Below are positions 39,463 to 48,081 of a stretch of DNA of 48,081 nucleotides, one piece after another. A model generated the notes under the pieces. The model was not told the DNA's origin. It did no database searches and saw only the letters and a list, made by a program, of their open reading frames with translations. Location of the stretch: the NCBI GenBank assembly GCA_900318935.1, contig ONMP01000001.1, forward strand, positions 1-48,081. Reading direction: 5' to 3'. A program made the translations under genes and the position numbers. The DNA is from an uncultured Actinomycetes bacterium. Its GTDB lineage: Bacteria; Actinomycetota; Coriobacteriia; Coriobacteriales; Atopobiaceae. Each line of letters opens with the position of its first letter. The first letter of the stretch is position 1.

Positions 39463-41625
39463 ATGCCGCGAGGTGTCGTCAAGGTTCCCCAAGTGATGCA
39501 GATGGAGGCACTCGAGTGTGGTGCCGCCTGCCTCGCAATGATCCTTGCCTATTACGGTAAATGGGTACCCCTCGAGCAGACGCGAGTCGACTGTGGAGTG
39601 TCACGTGATGGCTCCAAGGCAGCCAACATACTAGCCGCGGCACGCCGCTACGGCCTTTCCGCGAAGGGTTATGTCTACAGCGCCAAAGCCCTGCAGAATG
39701 GAAGGGCCAAGTTTCCCTGTATCCTCTTTTGGAACTTCAGCCACTTCGTGGTCCTCGATGGTTTTCATGGCAAATATGCCTATCTCAATGACCCCGCACG
39801 AGGCGAGATTCGCGTTACCATGGACGATTTCGAATCCTCGTTCACGGGTGTTACGTTAATCTTTGAGAAGACGGATGCATTCGAGAAGGGCGGCAAGAAA
39901 CCTGACGTGGGGGAATTCGTGCGCAGACGGCTCAAGGGGTTGGGTGCGCCGATTGCTTTCGTGATGATTACGGCGGCACTCACATCCGTCCTCTCCATTA
40001 TCTCTTCGTCTAACTCACGCGTCTTTCTCGACCAGATCCTTAGGGCGGGCAACAAGGAGCTGCTTTGGCCGCTTGCAATAATGGTCATATTCCTTGCTAT
40101 TGTGGCGTGTGTGGTGGGCGTGCTAGACGCTGTTGAACTCATGCGTATCCAGGGAAAGATCGCAGTGGTGTCATCATCGCGCTTCATGCGCCATCTCCTG
40201 CACCTGCCCGTGGGTTTCTATGCGCAGCGGACAGTGGGCGATTTGCAGCAGCGACAGCAGTCGAACGAAAGTATCGCCTATCAGTTGGTAGGGCAGCTGG
40301 CGCCTGTTCTCATCAACTCTGCTATGCTCGTGCTCTACCTTGTCATCATGCTGAACTACAGCATCTTGCTCACTATGGTGGGCGTGGTGACGATTGCGGT
40401 CAACACCTTCGTTGCCCGAGCCATCTCGCGTAGGCGAATAAACATCTCACGTTCTATGACGTCCAACATCGGCAGGCTTTATGCTACGACAGTGAGTGGC
40501 GTGGAGATGATAGAGACCATCAAGTCGTCAGGAGCTGAAACGGGCTTCTTTGGCCTATGGTCTGGCTACCAAGCGGCCGTGAACGTCGATCAGACGCGCC
40601 AGACTTCGATCAACGAATATCTCGGAGCCGTACCAACCCTACTTGTGGAGCTGGCAAACGTGGTTGTACTCGTATTGGGCGTCTGTCTTATCGTGGATGG
40701 TAGACTTACCGAAGGCTCCCTCCTCGCGTTTCAGGGCTTTCTGAGCGCCTTCATTGCTCCCGTGGCGCAGCTCATCACGCTTGGACAGACGATGCAGGAG
40801 ATGATTACGCAGATTGAACGTGTCGACGACGTGCTGCGCTATGAGGTGGACGTGCCTGAGGACGATGATGACATAGCCGGAGGCGACGTGTTTGAGCGCG
40901 AAAAGCTGAGGGGGCAAGTCGACCTCGACCACGTGACCTTCGGATACTCGCCCCTCGAGCCGCCGCTCATCGAGGACCTTAGCCTGCATATGGAGCCGGG
41001 GTCTTGGATTGCCCTTGTGGGTGGCTCCGGCTGTGGGAAGTCGACCATCGCAAAGCTCGTGAGTGGCCTTTATAAGCCTTGGTCGGGAGAGGTGACTTTC
41101 GACGGTCGTCCCATAGCAGAAATACCGCGTCAGGTGCTGCGAGGATCGCTCGCGGTCGTGGACCAGGATATCGTAACCTTCGAAGATACCGTGGCCGACA
41201 ACGTGCGTCTCTGGGACCGCTCGATCGAGGATTATGAGGTCATCATGGCGTGCCGCGATGCGGAGATTCACGACACAATCGCCGCCCGCGAAGACGGCTA
41301 CGGCGCTCGAATCATGCCAGAGGGTCGTAACTTTTCTGGAGGACAGCTCCAGCGTCTCGAGATTGCTCGCGTGTTAGCCCAAGAACCCACGATTATCATC
41401 CTCGATGAGGCTACGAGCGCCCTTGATGCTCAGACCGAGGCGGATGTCATCCGCCGCATTCGCATGCGTGACATCAGCTGCATCGTGGTGGCACATCGCT
41501 TGTCAACCATCCGTGATTGCGACGAGATCATCGTCCTCGACGAAGGCAAGGTAGTGGAGCGCGGAACCCATGCCGAACTCCTCGCGCTCGATGGCACTTA
41601 TGCGCGACTGGTGAGGAGTGACTAG
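39463..41625 (+). CDS. C39 peptidase-containing ABC exporter (NHLP/NHLM type)
   Basis: This 720-residue protein has three parts. The C39 cysteine peptidase (about 1-145) has its oxyanion Gln and catalytic Cys in VMQMEALECGAACLAM, His in WNFSHFVVLDGF and Asp in YLNDPARG, all intact. The membrane domain (about 160-450) has six expected spans. The ATPase domain (about 480-720) has GGSGCGKST, FSGGQLQRLEIARVL, IIILDEATSALD and VAHRLST. It cuts a leader after a GG-, GA- or GS-type site and exports the rest. It is the second gene of a three-gene exporter. No substrate with a double-glycine leader is encoded beside it; the only peptide candidate in the window is at 26961. Confidence 0.95.
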   Translation: MPRGVVKVPQVMQMEALECGAACLAMILAYYGKWVPLEQTRVDCGVSRDGSKAANILAAARRYGLSAKGYVYSAKALQNGRAKFPCILFWNFSHFVVLDGFHGKYAYLNDPARGEIRVTMDDFESSFTGVTLIFEKTDAFEKGGKKPDVGEFVRRRLKGLGAPIAFVMITAALTSVLSIISSSNSRVFLDQILRAGNKELLWPLAIMVIFLAIVACVVGVLDAVELMRIQGKIAVVSSSRFMRHLLHLPVGFYAQRTVGDLQQRQQSNESIAYQLVGQLAPVLINSAMLVLYLVIMLNYSILLTMVGVVTIAVNTFVARAISRRRINISRSMTSNIGRLYATTVSGVEMIETIKSSGAETGFFGLWSGYQAAVNVDQTRQTSINEYLGAVPTLLVELANVVVLVLGVCLIVDGRLTEGSLLAFQGFLSAFIAPVAQLITLGQTMQEMITQIERVDDVLRYEVDVPEDDDDIAGGDVFEREKLRGQVDLDHVTFGYSPLEPPLIEDLSLHMEPGSWIALVGGSGCGKSTIAKLVSGLYKPWSGEVTFDGRPIAEIPRQVLRGSLAVVDQDIVTFEDTVADNVRLWDRSIEDYEVIMACRDAEIHDTIAAREDGYGARIMPEGRNFSGGQLQRLEIARVLAQEPTIIILDEATSALDAQTEADVIRRIRMRDISCIVVAHRLSTIRDCDEIIVLDEGKVVERGTHAELLALDGTYARLVRSD

Positions 41626-41626
41626 C

Positions 41627-43813
41627 ATGCGTCTGTCGGAATCGCAGCTCGAGACGCGTGCGCGTCTGGATACGGAGCTCACCGAGTGGGCCTACGCTGA
41701 GCTTGGCGCCAGCGTGCAGCCACGCAGACGCGTTGTGTCAAGGCCCTACGATGGCGTAAGAGACCTTGATGCCGCCGCATGCGCATGCCTTGAATACCTC
41801 AACGTGGTGCCTGGCAAGGTGCCAGACGGCGTGACCGACTTGGAAGAGCGCCTCGAGCACCTCTGTCGTCCCTCGGGCACCATGCGGCGTCTAGTAAGAC
41901 TCGACGAGGGGTGGAGTCAATGCTGTTTCGGCGCATTGTTGGCGCGCCTCGACACGGGTGAGACAGTGGCGCTCATCCCGAGTAGGGTTCGGGGCTACCA
42001 GATGCTTGACGCTACCACGGGTAGCAGACGACGCGTGACGCGCGAGGTGGCCAGCCACCTCGAAGCCGAAGCGACGCTCTTTTATCGTCCTCTGCCAAAC
42101 AAAGAGCTTGGTGCCGAGGACCTCATACGCTACATGATTGCGTCCTTTGACCTTGGCGACTATCTTCGGGTTGTCGCGTCTGCGATTACGGTTACGCTCG
42201 TGGGGCTTCTGCCTTCCTGGGTTAATAACCTCGCGTTCGGTACTGTTATCCCCTCGGGAAGCCTAGAGTTCGTGATACCCATCACCTGCCTTTTGGTGGG
42301 TGTGGTCACGTCAAAAGTGCTTGTGGGGGCATGCCGTAACTTCGTGATGGCGCGCTTGTCCACCAAGCTTAGCGTGACGTGTGAGGCGGCTACCTTTGCG
42401 CGTGTGCTCGTATTGCCCTCGTCGTTCTTTCGGGAGTACGAGAGTGGTGACATTGCGATGCGCGTGTCACAGGTGCGCGGGCTCACGGAAGGCGTCTTGT
42501 CGTTGCTGCTCGGATCGGGGCTTACGGTCCTGCTCTCATTCATATATCTCATGCAAATATGGACGTACACGCCCATGCTTGCACTTCCGGCCTTCGTTAT
42601 CACGGTGGTGCAGATTCTGCTCTCGCTGGCAATCGTGCTTTCCAATGCTCGCTACGAGCGTGCCGCGATGGAAGCTAATGCCAAACTATCGGGCAACGTG
42701 ACTGCCCTTCTGAACGGCGTGCAAAAGATTAAGCTTGCTGGAGCCGAGAGGCGCGCCTTCTCCCGGTGGGCTAGGGGCTATGCGGCTTACGCGCGCTTTG
42801 CCTACAACCGCCCCTTCATCGTGAAGGCGTTGCCGTCTGTCATTCTGCTCATGGGCGCCGTGGGTTATGCGGCCATCTACATTATGGCGGGAACTGCCAA
42901 TGTGAGCGTTGCCGACTACATGTCCTTTAACGTGGCCTTTGGCATGATGACGGCGGCCGTGACAGGCATTATGAGCATGACAGACCAAGTAGCAAGGATT
43001 GCCCCCATGGTCGAGACGGTGAAGCCCATCTTTGCTGCCGTTCCCGAGGTGGCGGACAACAAGCCGATGGTGGGGACACTCTCGGGGAGCATCGAGGTAT
43101 CGGGTATCACGTTCCGTTATCATAAGGGGGCACCTTACGTGATGAGGGACCTCTCCTTCAGCGTGCGTTCGGGGGAGTATGTGGCCATCGTGGGCAGGAG
43201 TGGCTGTGGCAAGTCGACGCTCGTGCGTCTGCTCCTGGGCTTCGAGCGCCCCGAGCGCGGCTCCATCTTTTATGGATCCTACGACGTGAGCAAGGTGGAT
43301 CTCAGGAGTCTGCGTCGCTCCATCGGTACCGTAATGCAGGACAGTACTCTCTTTATGGGAGAGATCATGTCAAACATTACGATATCGATGCCGATGGCGA
43401 CGCCCGACGATGCATGGGAGGCGGCTGAGATTGCGGGCATTGCCGATGACATTCGCAAGATGCCCATGGGGATGCATACCATGATCACCGCAGGCGGCGG
43501 CGGTGTCTCTGGTGGGCAGCGACAGCGCATCATGATCGCGCGTGCCGTATGTGGCCACCGCAACATTCTTATACTTGACGAAGCCACTTCAGCCCTCGAT
43601 AACGTTACGCAGCAGCAGGTGACGGACGCGCTCGCGCGCCTTGGGTGCACGCGTCTGGTGGTAGCGCATCGCTTGTCCACCGTGCGGCACTGCGACCGCA
43701 TTCTCGTTATCGACGATGGTCACATCGTCGAAGAGGGGACATACGACGAGCTCATCGCCCGTGATGGTGTCTTTGCGGAGCTCGTGAGTCGTCAACAGCT
43801 TGAAGAAGCATGA
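41627..43813 (+). CDS. Second ABC exporter subunit of the NHLP/NHLM system
   Basis: This 728-residue protein starts at ATG 41627, one base after the previous stop and eight bases after GAGGAG. The first ~165 residues form a soluble domain, probably a relic of the peptidase-type domain, without catalytic Cys in place. A six-span membrane region (about 180-470) and an ATPase domain follow (GRSGCGKST, VSGGQRQRIMIARAV, ILILDEATSALDN, VAHRLST). In NHLP/NHLM systems a C39-ABC and a second ABC with such an N-terminal region are adjacent and presumably act as a heterodimer. The pair here matches that arrangement exactly. The gene is followed 27 bases later by feoB, possibly in the same transcript. 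Confidence 0.93.
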   Translation: MRLSESQLETRARLDTELTEWAYAELGASVQPRRRVVSRPYDGVRDLDAAACACLEYLNVVPGKVPDGVTDLEERLEHLCRPSGTMRRLVRLDEGWSQCCFGALLARLDTGETVALIPSRVRGYQMLDATTGSRRRVTREVASHLEAEATLFYRPLPNKELGAEDLIRYMIASFDLGDYLRVVASAITVTLVGLLPSWVNNLAFGTVIPSGSLEFVIPITCLLVGVVTSKVLVGACRNFVMARLSTKLSVTCEAATFARVLVLPSSFFREYESGDIAMRVSQVRGLTEGVLSLLLGSGLTVLLSFIYLMQIWTYTPMLALPAFVITVVQILLSLAIVLSNARYERAAMEANAKLSGNVTALLNGVQKIKLAGAERRAFSRWARGYAAYARFAYNRPFIVKALPSVILLMGAVGYAAIYIMAGTANVSVADYMSFNVAFGMMTAAVTGIMSMTDQVARIAPMVETVKPIFAAVPEVADNKPMVGTLSGSIEVSGITFRYHKGAPYVMRDLSFSVRSGEYVAIVGRSGCGKSTLVRLLLGFERPERGSIFYGSYDVSKVDLRSLRRSIGTVMQDSTLFMGEIMSNITISMPMATPDDAWEAAEIAGIADDIRKMPMGMHTMITAGGGGVSGGQRQRIMIARAVCGHRNILILDEATSALDNVTQQQVTDALARLGCTRLVVAHRLSTVRHCDRILVIDDGHIVEEGTYDELIARDGVFAELVSRQQLEEA

Positions 43814-43840
43814 GCGCATCACTGAGGAGGGGACCACGAC

Positions 43841-46186
43841 ATGACGCTGCGGGATTTGGAGATTGGCGAGAGTTGCGTCATTGAGCGCGTGGGCGGTACG
43901 GGGTCGCTGCGTCAGCACTTCCTCGACATGGGCATCATCCCCGGCGTTCGCGTGACCCTCGTGAAGTATGCTCCGATGGGCGACCCAATGGAGCTGCGCA
44001 TACATGGGTACGAGCTTACGTTGCGCCTCGATGATGCGGCGCAGATTGACGTGTCGCCCACAGAAGGGGCGGAGGTCTTGTCGCGTGAACATCACCGTGA
44101 GACGGCGCACCCCGGCCTAGGCGAAGAGGGTAAGTTCCATCCCAAGGGCTCGGGCGACCCGCTGTCCGACGGCACCACGCTCACGTTTGCCCTCGTGGGC
44201 AACCAGAACTGTGGCAAGACGACCCTCTTCAACCAGCTCACAGGGTCAAACCAGCACGTCGGCAACTTCCCTGGCGTCACGGTGGATCGCAAGGACGGCG
44301 TGATACGCGGCCATCCCCACACGCTGGTGACGGACTTGCCCGGCATATACTCCATGTCTCCGTATTCCAGCGAGGAACTGGTAAGCCGAGATTTCGTCCT
44401 TGGCGAGCATCCGCACGGAATCATCAACATCGTTGATGCGACCAACATTGAGCGCAATCTGTACCTTACGATGCAGTGCCTCGAGATGGGCGTTCCCATG
44501 GTGGTTGCCCTCAACATGATGGACGAACTGACAGGTAACGGCGGCTCGGTGGACATCAACCTCATGGAGGAGCTGCTCGGTGTGCCCGTAGTGCCCATCT
44601 GCGCCGCTACAGGCGAGGGCGTGGATGAGCTGGTGCGTCATGCCCTGCACGTGGCACACTACCAAGAACGGCCCAAGCGGCAGGACTTCTGCCTGCCCGA
44701 CGATCATGGCGGAGCTGTTCATCGATGCCTGCATGCCGTTGCGCATCTTATCGAGGACCACGCCAATCGTGCTGACTTGCCTCTGCGTTTCGCCGCGAGC
44801 AAGGCCATAGAGGGAGACGAACTCATCATCTCACAGCTCGCCCTCGATCAGAACGAGCGAGAGACACTTGACCATATCACGCGGCAGATGGAGGCGGAGC
44901 GCGGCCTCGACGCGAGTGCCGCAATTGCCGACATGCGCTTCTCGTTCATCTTTGCCGTGTGCGACGAATGCGTGACCAAACCGCACGAGAGCAGGGAACA
45001 CCAGCGCAGCCAGGCTATCGACAGCATCCTCACAGGCAAATGGACCGCCATCCCCGTGTTCGTCGGCATCATGGCTCTCATCTTTTTCCTGACGTTCAAC
45101 GTCATCGGTGCGTGGTTGCAGGGCCTTCTGGAGGGAGCCATCGGTGTTGCGATCGCTGCGGCAGATGAGGCCATGACGAGTGCGGGCATCAATGCCGTAC
45201 TCCACAGCCTCATCATCGAGGGCATCTGTGAGGGCGTGGGCTCGGTGCTGTCGTTTTTGCCCATCATCGTGGTGATGTTTTTCTTTCTTTCGCTGCTGGA
45301 GGATTCTGGCTATCTCGCGCGCGTGGCGTTCGTCATGGACAAGCTCCTGCGCAAGGTCGGTCTCTCGGGCCGTAGCATCGTGCCCCTGCTCATCGGCTTC
45401 GGTTGTACGGTGCCGGCCGTCATGTCCACGCGAACGCTGCCCTCGGATCGCGACCGTCGTATGACCATCCTGTTGACGCCGTTCATGAGCTGTACTGCCA
45501 AGCTGCCCATCTACGCGTTCTTTGTGGATGCGTTCTTTCCGAGGCGAGGCGGATTCGTGATGACGGGGCTCTATCTGATCGGCATCGCGCTCGGCATCGT
45601 AGCGGCGTTCGTCTACAAGAAAGCTGTCTTTCACGGGGAGGCCGTGCCGCTGGTGTTGGAGCTGCCCAACTATCGGCTGCCCAGTCCGCGCAGTGTAGCC
45701 CAGCTCATGTGGGAGAAGGCCAAGGACTTCCTGCAGCGGGCGTTCTCGGTCATCCTGATTGCGACCGTCGTGGTGTGGTTCCTCTCTCACTTCAACTGGC
45801 ATATCAATCTGGTCCAGGACTCTCACCAGAGCATCCTTGCTACGGTGGCTGGGTGGCTCGTGCCGTTGCTCGCGCCGCTGGGTCTAGGCGACTGGCGCAT
45901 CGTAACGTCGCTCATCAGCGGTTTCATGGCCAAGGAGAGCGTGGTTGCCGTCATGCAGGAGCTGTTCGCGGCGCCTGGTGGGGTCGCGGCAGCGCTCACG
46001 GCACTGCAGGCAGCATGCATGCTGGTCTTCTCGCTACTGTACACGCCCTGCGTGGCTGCCATCGCTTCCATTAAGCGCGAGCTTGGCGGTGCATGGGCCG
46101 CAAGTGTAGTCGTAGGCATGTGCGGCGTGGCTTGGCTCGCGGCGCTGGTCGTGCGCCTTGTTGGGATGGCTATGGGGATGGCGTAG
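43841..46186 (+). CDS. feoB: Ferrous iron transporter, FeoA-FeoB fusion
   Basis: This 781-residue protein starts at ATG 43841 after GAGGAGGGG. Residues about 1-75 are an FeoA-like SH3 domain (LGxGxxxVE-type text: IERVGGTGSLRQHFLDMGIIPGVRVTL). A GTPase domain follows, with G1 VGNQNCGKTT, the NFPGVTVDRKDG switch I, G3 DLPGIYSM and G4 NMMDE. The membrane domain has the Gate motifs around GFGCTVPAVMSTRTL and FMSCTAKLPIYAF. It imports Fe2+ under anaerobic conditions. A fused FeoA is a known variant. A Cys-rich FeoB-associated protein follows. No Fur or DtxR-type operator was recognised upstream; the leader to the exporter is only 27 bases, so iron control may come from an upstream promoter. Confidence 0.97.
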   Translation: MTLRDLEIGESCVIERVGGTGSLRQHFLDMGIIPGVRVTLVKYAPMGDPMELRIHGYELTLRLDDAAQIDVSPTEGAEVLSREHHRETAHPGLGEEGKFHPKGSGDPLSDGTTLTFALVGNQNCGKTTLFNQLTGSNQHVGNFPGVTVDRKDGVIRGHPHTLVTDLPGIYSMSPYSSEELVSRDFVLGEHPHGIINIVDATNIERNLYLTMQCLEMGVPMVVALNMMDELTGNGGSVDINLMEELLGVPVVPICAATGEGVDELVRHALHVAHYQERPKRQDFCLPDDHGGAVHRCLHAVAHLIEDHANRADLPLRFAASKAIEGDELIISQLALDQNERETLDHITRQMEAERGLDASAAIADMRFSFIFAVCDECVTKPHESREHQRSQAIDSILTGKWTAIPVFVGIMALIFFLTFNVIGAWLQGLLEGAIGVAIAAADEAMTSAGINAVLHSLIIEGICEGVGSVLSFLPIIVVMFFFLSLLEDSGYLARVAFVMDKLLRKVGLSGRSIVPLLIGFGCTVPAVMSTRTLPSDRDRRMTILLTPFMSCTAKLPIYAFFVDAFFPRRGGFVMTGLYLIGIALGIVAAFVYKKAVFHGEAVPLVLELPNYRLPSPRSVAQLMWEKAKDFLQRAFSVILIATVVVWFLSHFNWHINLVQDSHQSILATVAGWLVPLLAPLGLGDWRIVTSLISGFMAKESVVAVMQELFAAPGGVAAALTALQAACMLVFSLLYTPCVAAIASIKRELGGAWAASVVVGMCGVAWLAALVVRLVGMAMGMA

Positions 46187-46204
46187 GGTTGCTGGGAGGC
46201 AAGT

Positions 46205-46351
46205 ATGAACGTGTGGGATGTGGTGCTAGGAGCGGGTGTCGCCGCTCTCGTTGTGCTTGCCGTTCGCTTGCTCGTGCGCTCGCGTCGCAGGGGTTGTGGC
46301 TGTGGTTGCGCCTCATGCCCACACGCAGAGTGTCGTGAGCGTCTCCGCTAA
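46205..46351 (+). CDS. FeoB-associated Cys-rich membrane protein
   Basis: This 48-residue protein starts at ATG 46205, after GGGAGGC and 18 bases after feoB. It has one membrane segment (about 5-24) and a basic, Cys-rich tail: RRRGCGCGCASCPHAEC with five cysteines. This matches the small FeoB-associated Cys-rich membrane protein family, found next to feoB in many anaerobes. It may bind iron or help the transporter; the exact role is not established. A terminator follows directly, so it closes the feo unit. Confidence 0.88.
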   Translation: MNVWDVVLGAGVAALVVLAVRLLVRSRRRGCGCGCASCPHAECRERLR

Positions 46352-46357
46352 GTTGTG

Positions 46358-46387
46358 GGGCATGAACGACAACCGATCATGCCCTTT
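46358..46387 (+). terminator. Terminator of the feo unit
   Basis: GGGCATGA (46358-46365) and TCATGCCC (46377-46384) form a perfect 8-bp stem followed by TTT. It begins six bases after the stop of the Cys-rich gene. Confidence 0.75.
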
Positions 46388-46489
46388 GTGCCGCTCGGGG
46401 ATACTCTCCTTTTTGACATGGGGTTGCAGGGGCAGGGTGTGCAGTAACTATGTTGCAAGCCATTCCCCCGCCACGTGTGCCGTCGTCGC

Positions 46490-46518
46490 GTGCCATCGTA
46501 CGCCATTGGTGCTATTAT
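46490..46518 (+). promoter_or_regulatory. Promoter candidate of nifJ
   Basis: GTGCCA (46490-46495) and TATTAT (46513-46518) are 17 bases apart, leaving a leader of roughly 55-60 bases before the nifJ ATG. Confidence 0.5.
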
Positions 46519-46582
46519 CTCCTCTGTGTGAGTGTTGCCCGCGCAAGGGGTCGCGGGTTCCCAAATTCGAGAAGGAGAGGAC

Positions 46583-48081
46583 ATGGCGAGAAAATTCAAG
46601 TCCATGGACGGCAACAACGCGGCGGCGTGGGTGTCGTATGCGTTTACCGAGGTGGCGGGTATCTACCCGATCACTCCGTCCAGCCCGATGGCCGACTACG
46701 TCGACCAGTGGGCGGCTAAGGGCCAGAAGAACATCTTTGGCACGCCCGTCAAGGTCATCGAGATGGAGTCCGAGGCTGGCGCCGCAGGCACCGTCCACGG
46801 CTCGCTGGGCACCGGCGCCCTTACCACGACGTACACCGCGTCGCAGGGCCTGCTGCTCATGATTCCAAACATGTACAAGATTGCTGGCGAGCAGCTCCCC
46901 AGCGTCTTCCATGTGAGCGCCCGTACCGTATCGAGCCACGCGCTCAACATCTTTGGCGACCACTCCGACGTCATGGCCTGCCGTCAGACCGGTTTCGCTA
47001 TGCTCGCCGAGGGCAACGTCCAGGAGGTCATGGATCTCTCTGCCGTCGCACACCTCTCCGCCATCAAGGGCAAGACCCCGTTCCTGAACTTCTTTGACGG
47101 CTTCCGCACCTCCCACGAGATTCAGAAGGTCGCGGTGTGGGATTACGCCGACCTCGCCGAGCTGTGCGATATGGACGCCGTCCAGGCATTCCGTGACCAC
47201 GCGCTCAATCCCGAGCATCCTGCGGCGCGCGGCTCCCACGAGAACGGCGACATCTTCTTCCAGCATCGTGAGGCCTGCAACTCCGTGTACAACGCGCTGC
47301 CCGCGGTCGTCGAAGACTACATGAACAAGGTCAACGAGAAGCTCGGCACCAACTATCACCTCTTTGACTACTATGGCGCTGAGGACGCGGATCGCGTCGT
47401 CGTGTGCATGGGTTCGTTCTGCGACGTGCTCGAGGAGGTCATCGACTACCTCAACGCGCACGGCGAGAAGGTCGGCCTCGTCAAGGTCCGTCTGTATCGT
47501 CCGTGGTCGGTGGAGCACTTCATCGCCGCCCTGCCCGAGACCGTCAAGTCCATCGCCGTCGTCGACCGCACCAAGGAGCCCGGCTCCATCGGCGAGCCCC
47601 TGTACCAGGACGTCGTCACCGCGCTTTATGAGGGCGGCAAGACCGGCATCAAGGTCATTGGCGGCCGCTATGGCCTCGGCAGCAAGGACACGCCTCCCGC
47701 GAGCGCCTTTGCCATCTATGACGAGCTCAAGAAGGACGATCCCAAGCGCGAGTTCGTCCTCGGTATCGTGGACGACGTCACGGGCCTCTCGCTCGACGAG
47801 CCTGCAGACGCGCCGAACACGGCTGACCCCTCCACCATCGAGTGCAAGTTCTGGGGCATCGGCGGCGACGGCACCGTTGGCGCAAACAAGAACTCGATCA
47901 AGATCATCGGCGACCACACCGACAAGTACGTCCAGGCCTACTTCCAGTATGACTCGAAGAAGACCGGCGGCGTCACCATCAGCCACCTGCGCTTCGGTGA
48001 CAGCCCGATTCGCTCGCCGTACTACGTCACCAAGGCCGACTTCGTCGCCTGCCACAACCCCAGCTACATCGTCAAGGGCTT
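46583..48081 (+). CDS. nifJ: Pyruvate:ferredoxin (flavodoxin) oxidoreductase, N-terminal part
   Basis: The gene starts at ATG 46583 behind AAGGAGAGG and runs off the end of the window with 499 codons visible of the usual ~1180. The N-terminal domain has AFTEVAGIYPITPSSPMADYVD and EMESEAGAAGTVHGSL, the pyruvate- and CoA-side motifs of PFOR domain I. Domain II then follows (VVVCMGSFCDVLEEV, VRLYRPWS). The enzyme oxidises pyruvate to acetyl-CoA and CO2 and passes electrons to ferredoxin, which marks anaerobic metabolism. Codon use is strongly biased to C-ending codons (AAC, TAC, ATC, GTC), more than its neighbours, as expected for a very highly expressed gene. The reading frame has no stop up to base 48081. 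Confidence 0.97.
   Translation, partial: MARKFKSMDGNNAAAWVSYAFTEVAGIYPITPSSPMADYVDQWAAKGQKNIFGTPVKVIEMESEAGAAGTVHGSLGTGALTTTYTASQGLLLMIPNMYKIAGEQLPSVFHVSARTVSSHALNIFGDHSDVMACRQTGFAMLAEGNVQEVMDLSAVAHLSAIKGKTPFLNFFDGFRTSHEIQKVAVWDYADLAELCDMDAVQAFRDHALNPEHPAARGSHENGDIFFQHREACNSVYNALPAVVEDYMNKVNEKLGTNYHLFDYYGAEDADRVVVCMGSFCDVLEEVIDYLNAHGEKVGLVKVRLYRPWSVEHFIAALPETVKSIAVVDRTKEPGSIGEPLYQDVVTALYEGGKTGIKVIGGRYGLGSKDTPPASAFAIYDELKKDDPKREFVLGIVDDVTGLSLDEPADAPNTADPSTIECKFWGIGGDGTVGANKNSIKIIGDHTDKYVQAYFQYDSKKTGGVTISHLRFGDSPIRSPYYVTKADFVACHNPSYIVKG

Noticed and set aside
38397..43813. tRNA genes followed by an exporter considered as an integrated mobile island
   Set aside because: No integrase, no repeated tRNA 3' end and no change in base composition was seen; each tRNA has its own terminator.
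44831..45826. 331-codon minus-strand frame inside feoB
   Set aside because: Antisense shadow of a well-supported gene, with His/Arg/Asp-rich unnatural composition.
46448..48055. 535-codon open frame on the minus strand opposite nifJ
   Set aside because: nifJ on the plus strand is certain from its motifs and ribosome site. The opposite frame stays open because of strong C-ending codon use in nifJ, and its protein matches nothing known to me.

Overview
The window looks like a chromosome segment from a Coriobacteriia-type actinobacterium, an anaerobe of the Olsenella/Collinsella/Atopobium kind. The genus is not resolved. The evidence is a moderately high G+C content (my estimate, high-50s percent), the actinobacterial order of kinase, FHA, phosphatase and RodA/PBP genes, a pyruvate:ferredoxin oxidoreductase, an FeoAB fusion and sortase-assembled surface proteins. 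Gene boundaries, motifs and hairpins were read by eye, with no database search.

Layout. 1-1.5 kb: the 3' end of rpoD, then an HPr-kinase-like/PqqD-like pair of the kind found in RiPP (modified peptide) clusters. 1.6-4.5 kb (minus): a large EAL/GGDEF/PAS protein. 4.7-8.7 kb: a secreted protein with seven Ig-like repeats. 8.8-13.2 kb: a pilus operon (coiled-coil protein, signal peptidase, class C sortase, VPKTG pilin, and a sortase homologue that has lost its catalytic His and Cys). 13.3-23.4 kb (minus): a tightly packed growth and signalling operon (multi-pass kinase, FhaA, FhaB, PP2C phosphatase, a single-polypeptide RodA-PBP fusion, PASTA kinase). 23.5-28.5 kb: tRNA-Leu, an ABC exporter plus a Ser/His S26 peptidase (minus), a Thr/Ser-rich anchored protein, a 41-residue probable RiPP precursor, an intrinsic terminator and a radical SAM/SPASM maturase. 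28.6-31.4 kb: galK-galT behind an inverted-repeat promoter region. 31.4-32.6 kb: a decayed paralogue of the Ig-like surface protein and palindromic DNA. 32.6-35.9 kb: a membrane-anchored ClpX-like ATPase and a 62-aa membrane protein, divergent from serS. 36-38.2 kb: a probable LexA-controlled two-gene operon, then a gluQRS-like gene. 38.2-38.9 kb: a ~100-bp palindrome, tRNA-Ser and tRNA-Arg. 38.9-43.8 kb: an NHLP/NHLM-type peptide exporter (short HlyD-like adaptor, C39 peptidase-ABC, second ABC). 43.8-46.4 kb: feoAB fusion and a Cys-rich partner. 46.6 kb to the end: the 5' part of nifJ.

How the genes may work together. The best candidate for an undescribed system is the RiPP-like set: a precursor with two Cys (one in a Cys-x3-Asp motif), an SPASM maturase, and nearby or dispersed accessory genes (PqqD, HPrK-like, S26 peptidase, ABC exporter, C39 exporter). 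The adjacency of precursor and maturase is direct. Linking the distant parts into one pathway is inference. Other strong oddities are the tethered ClpX, the pseudo-sortase, the RodA-PBP fusion and several long perfect hairpins, two of which bracket the pilin gene.
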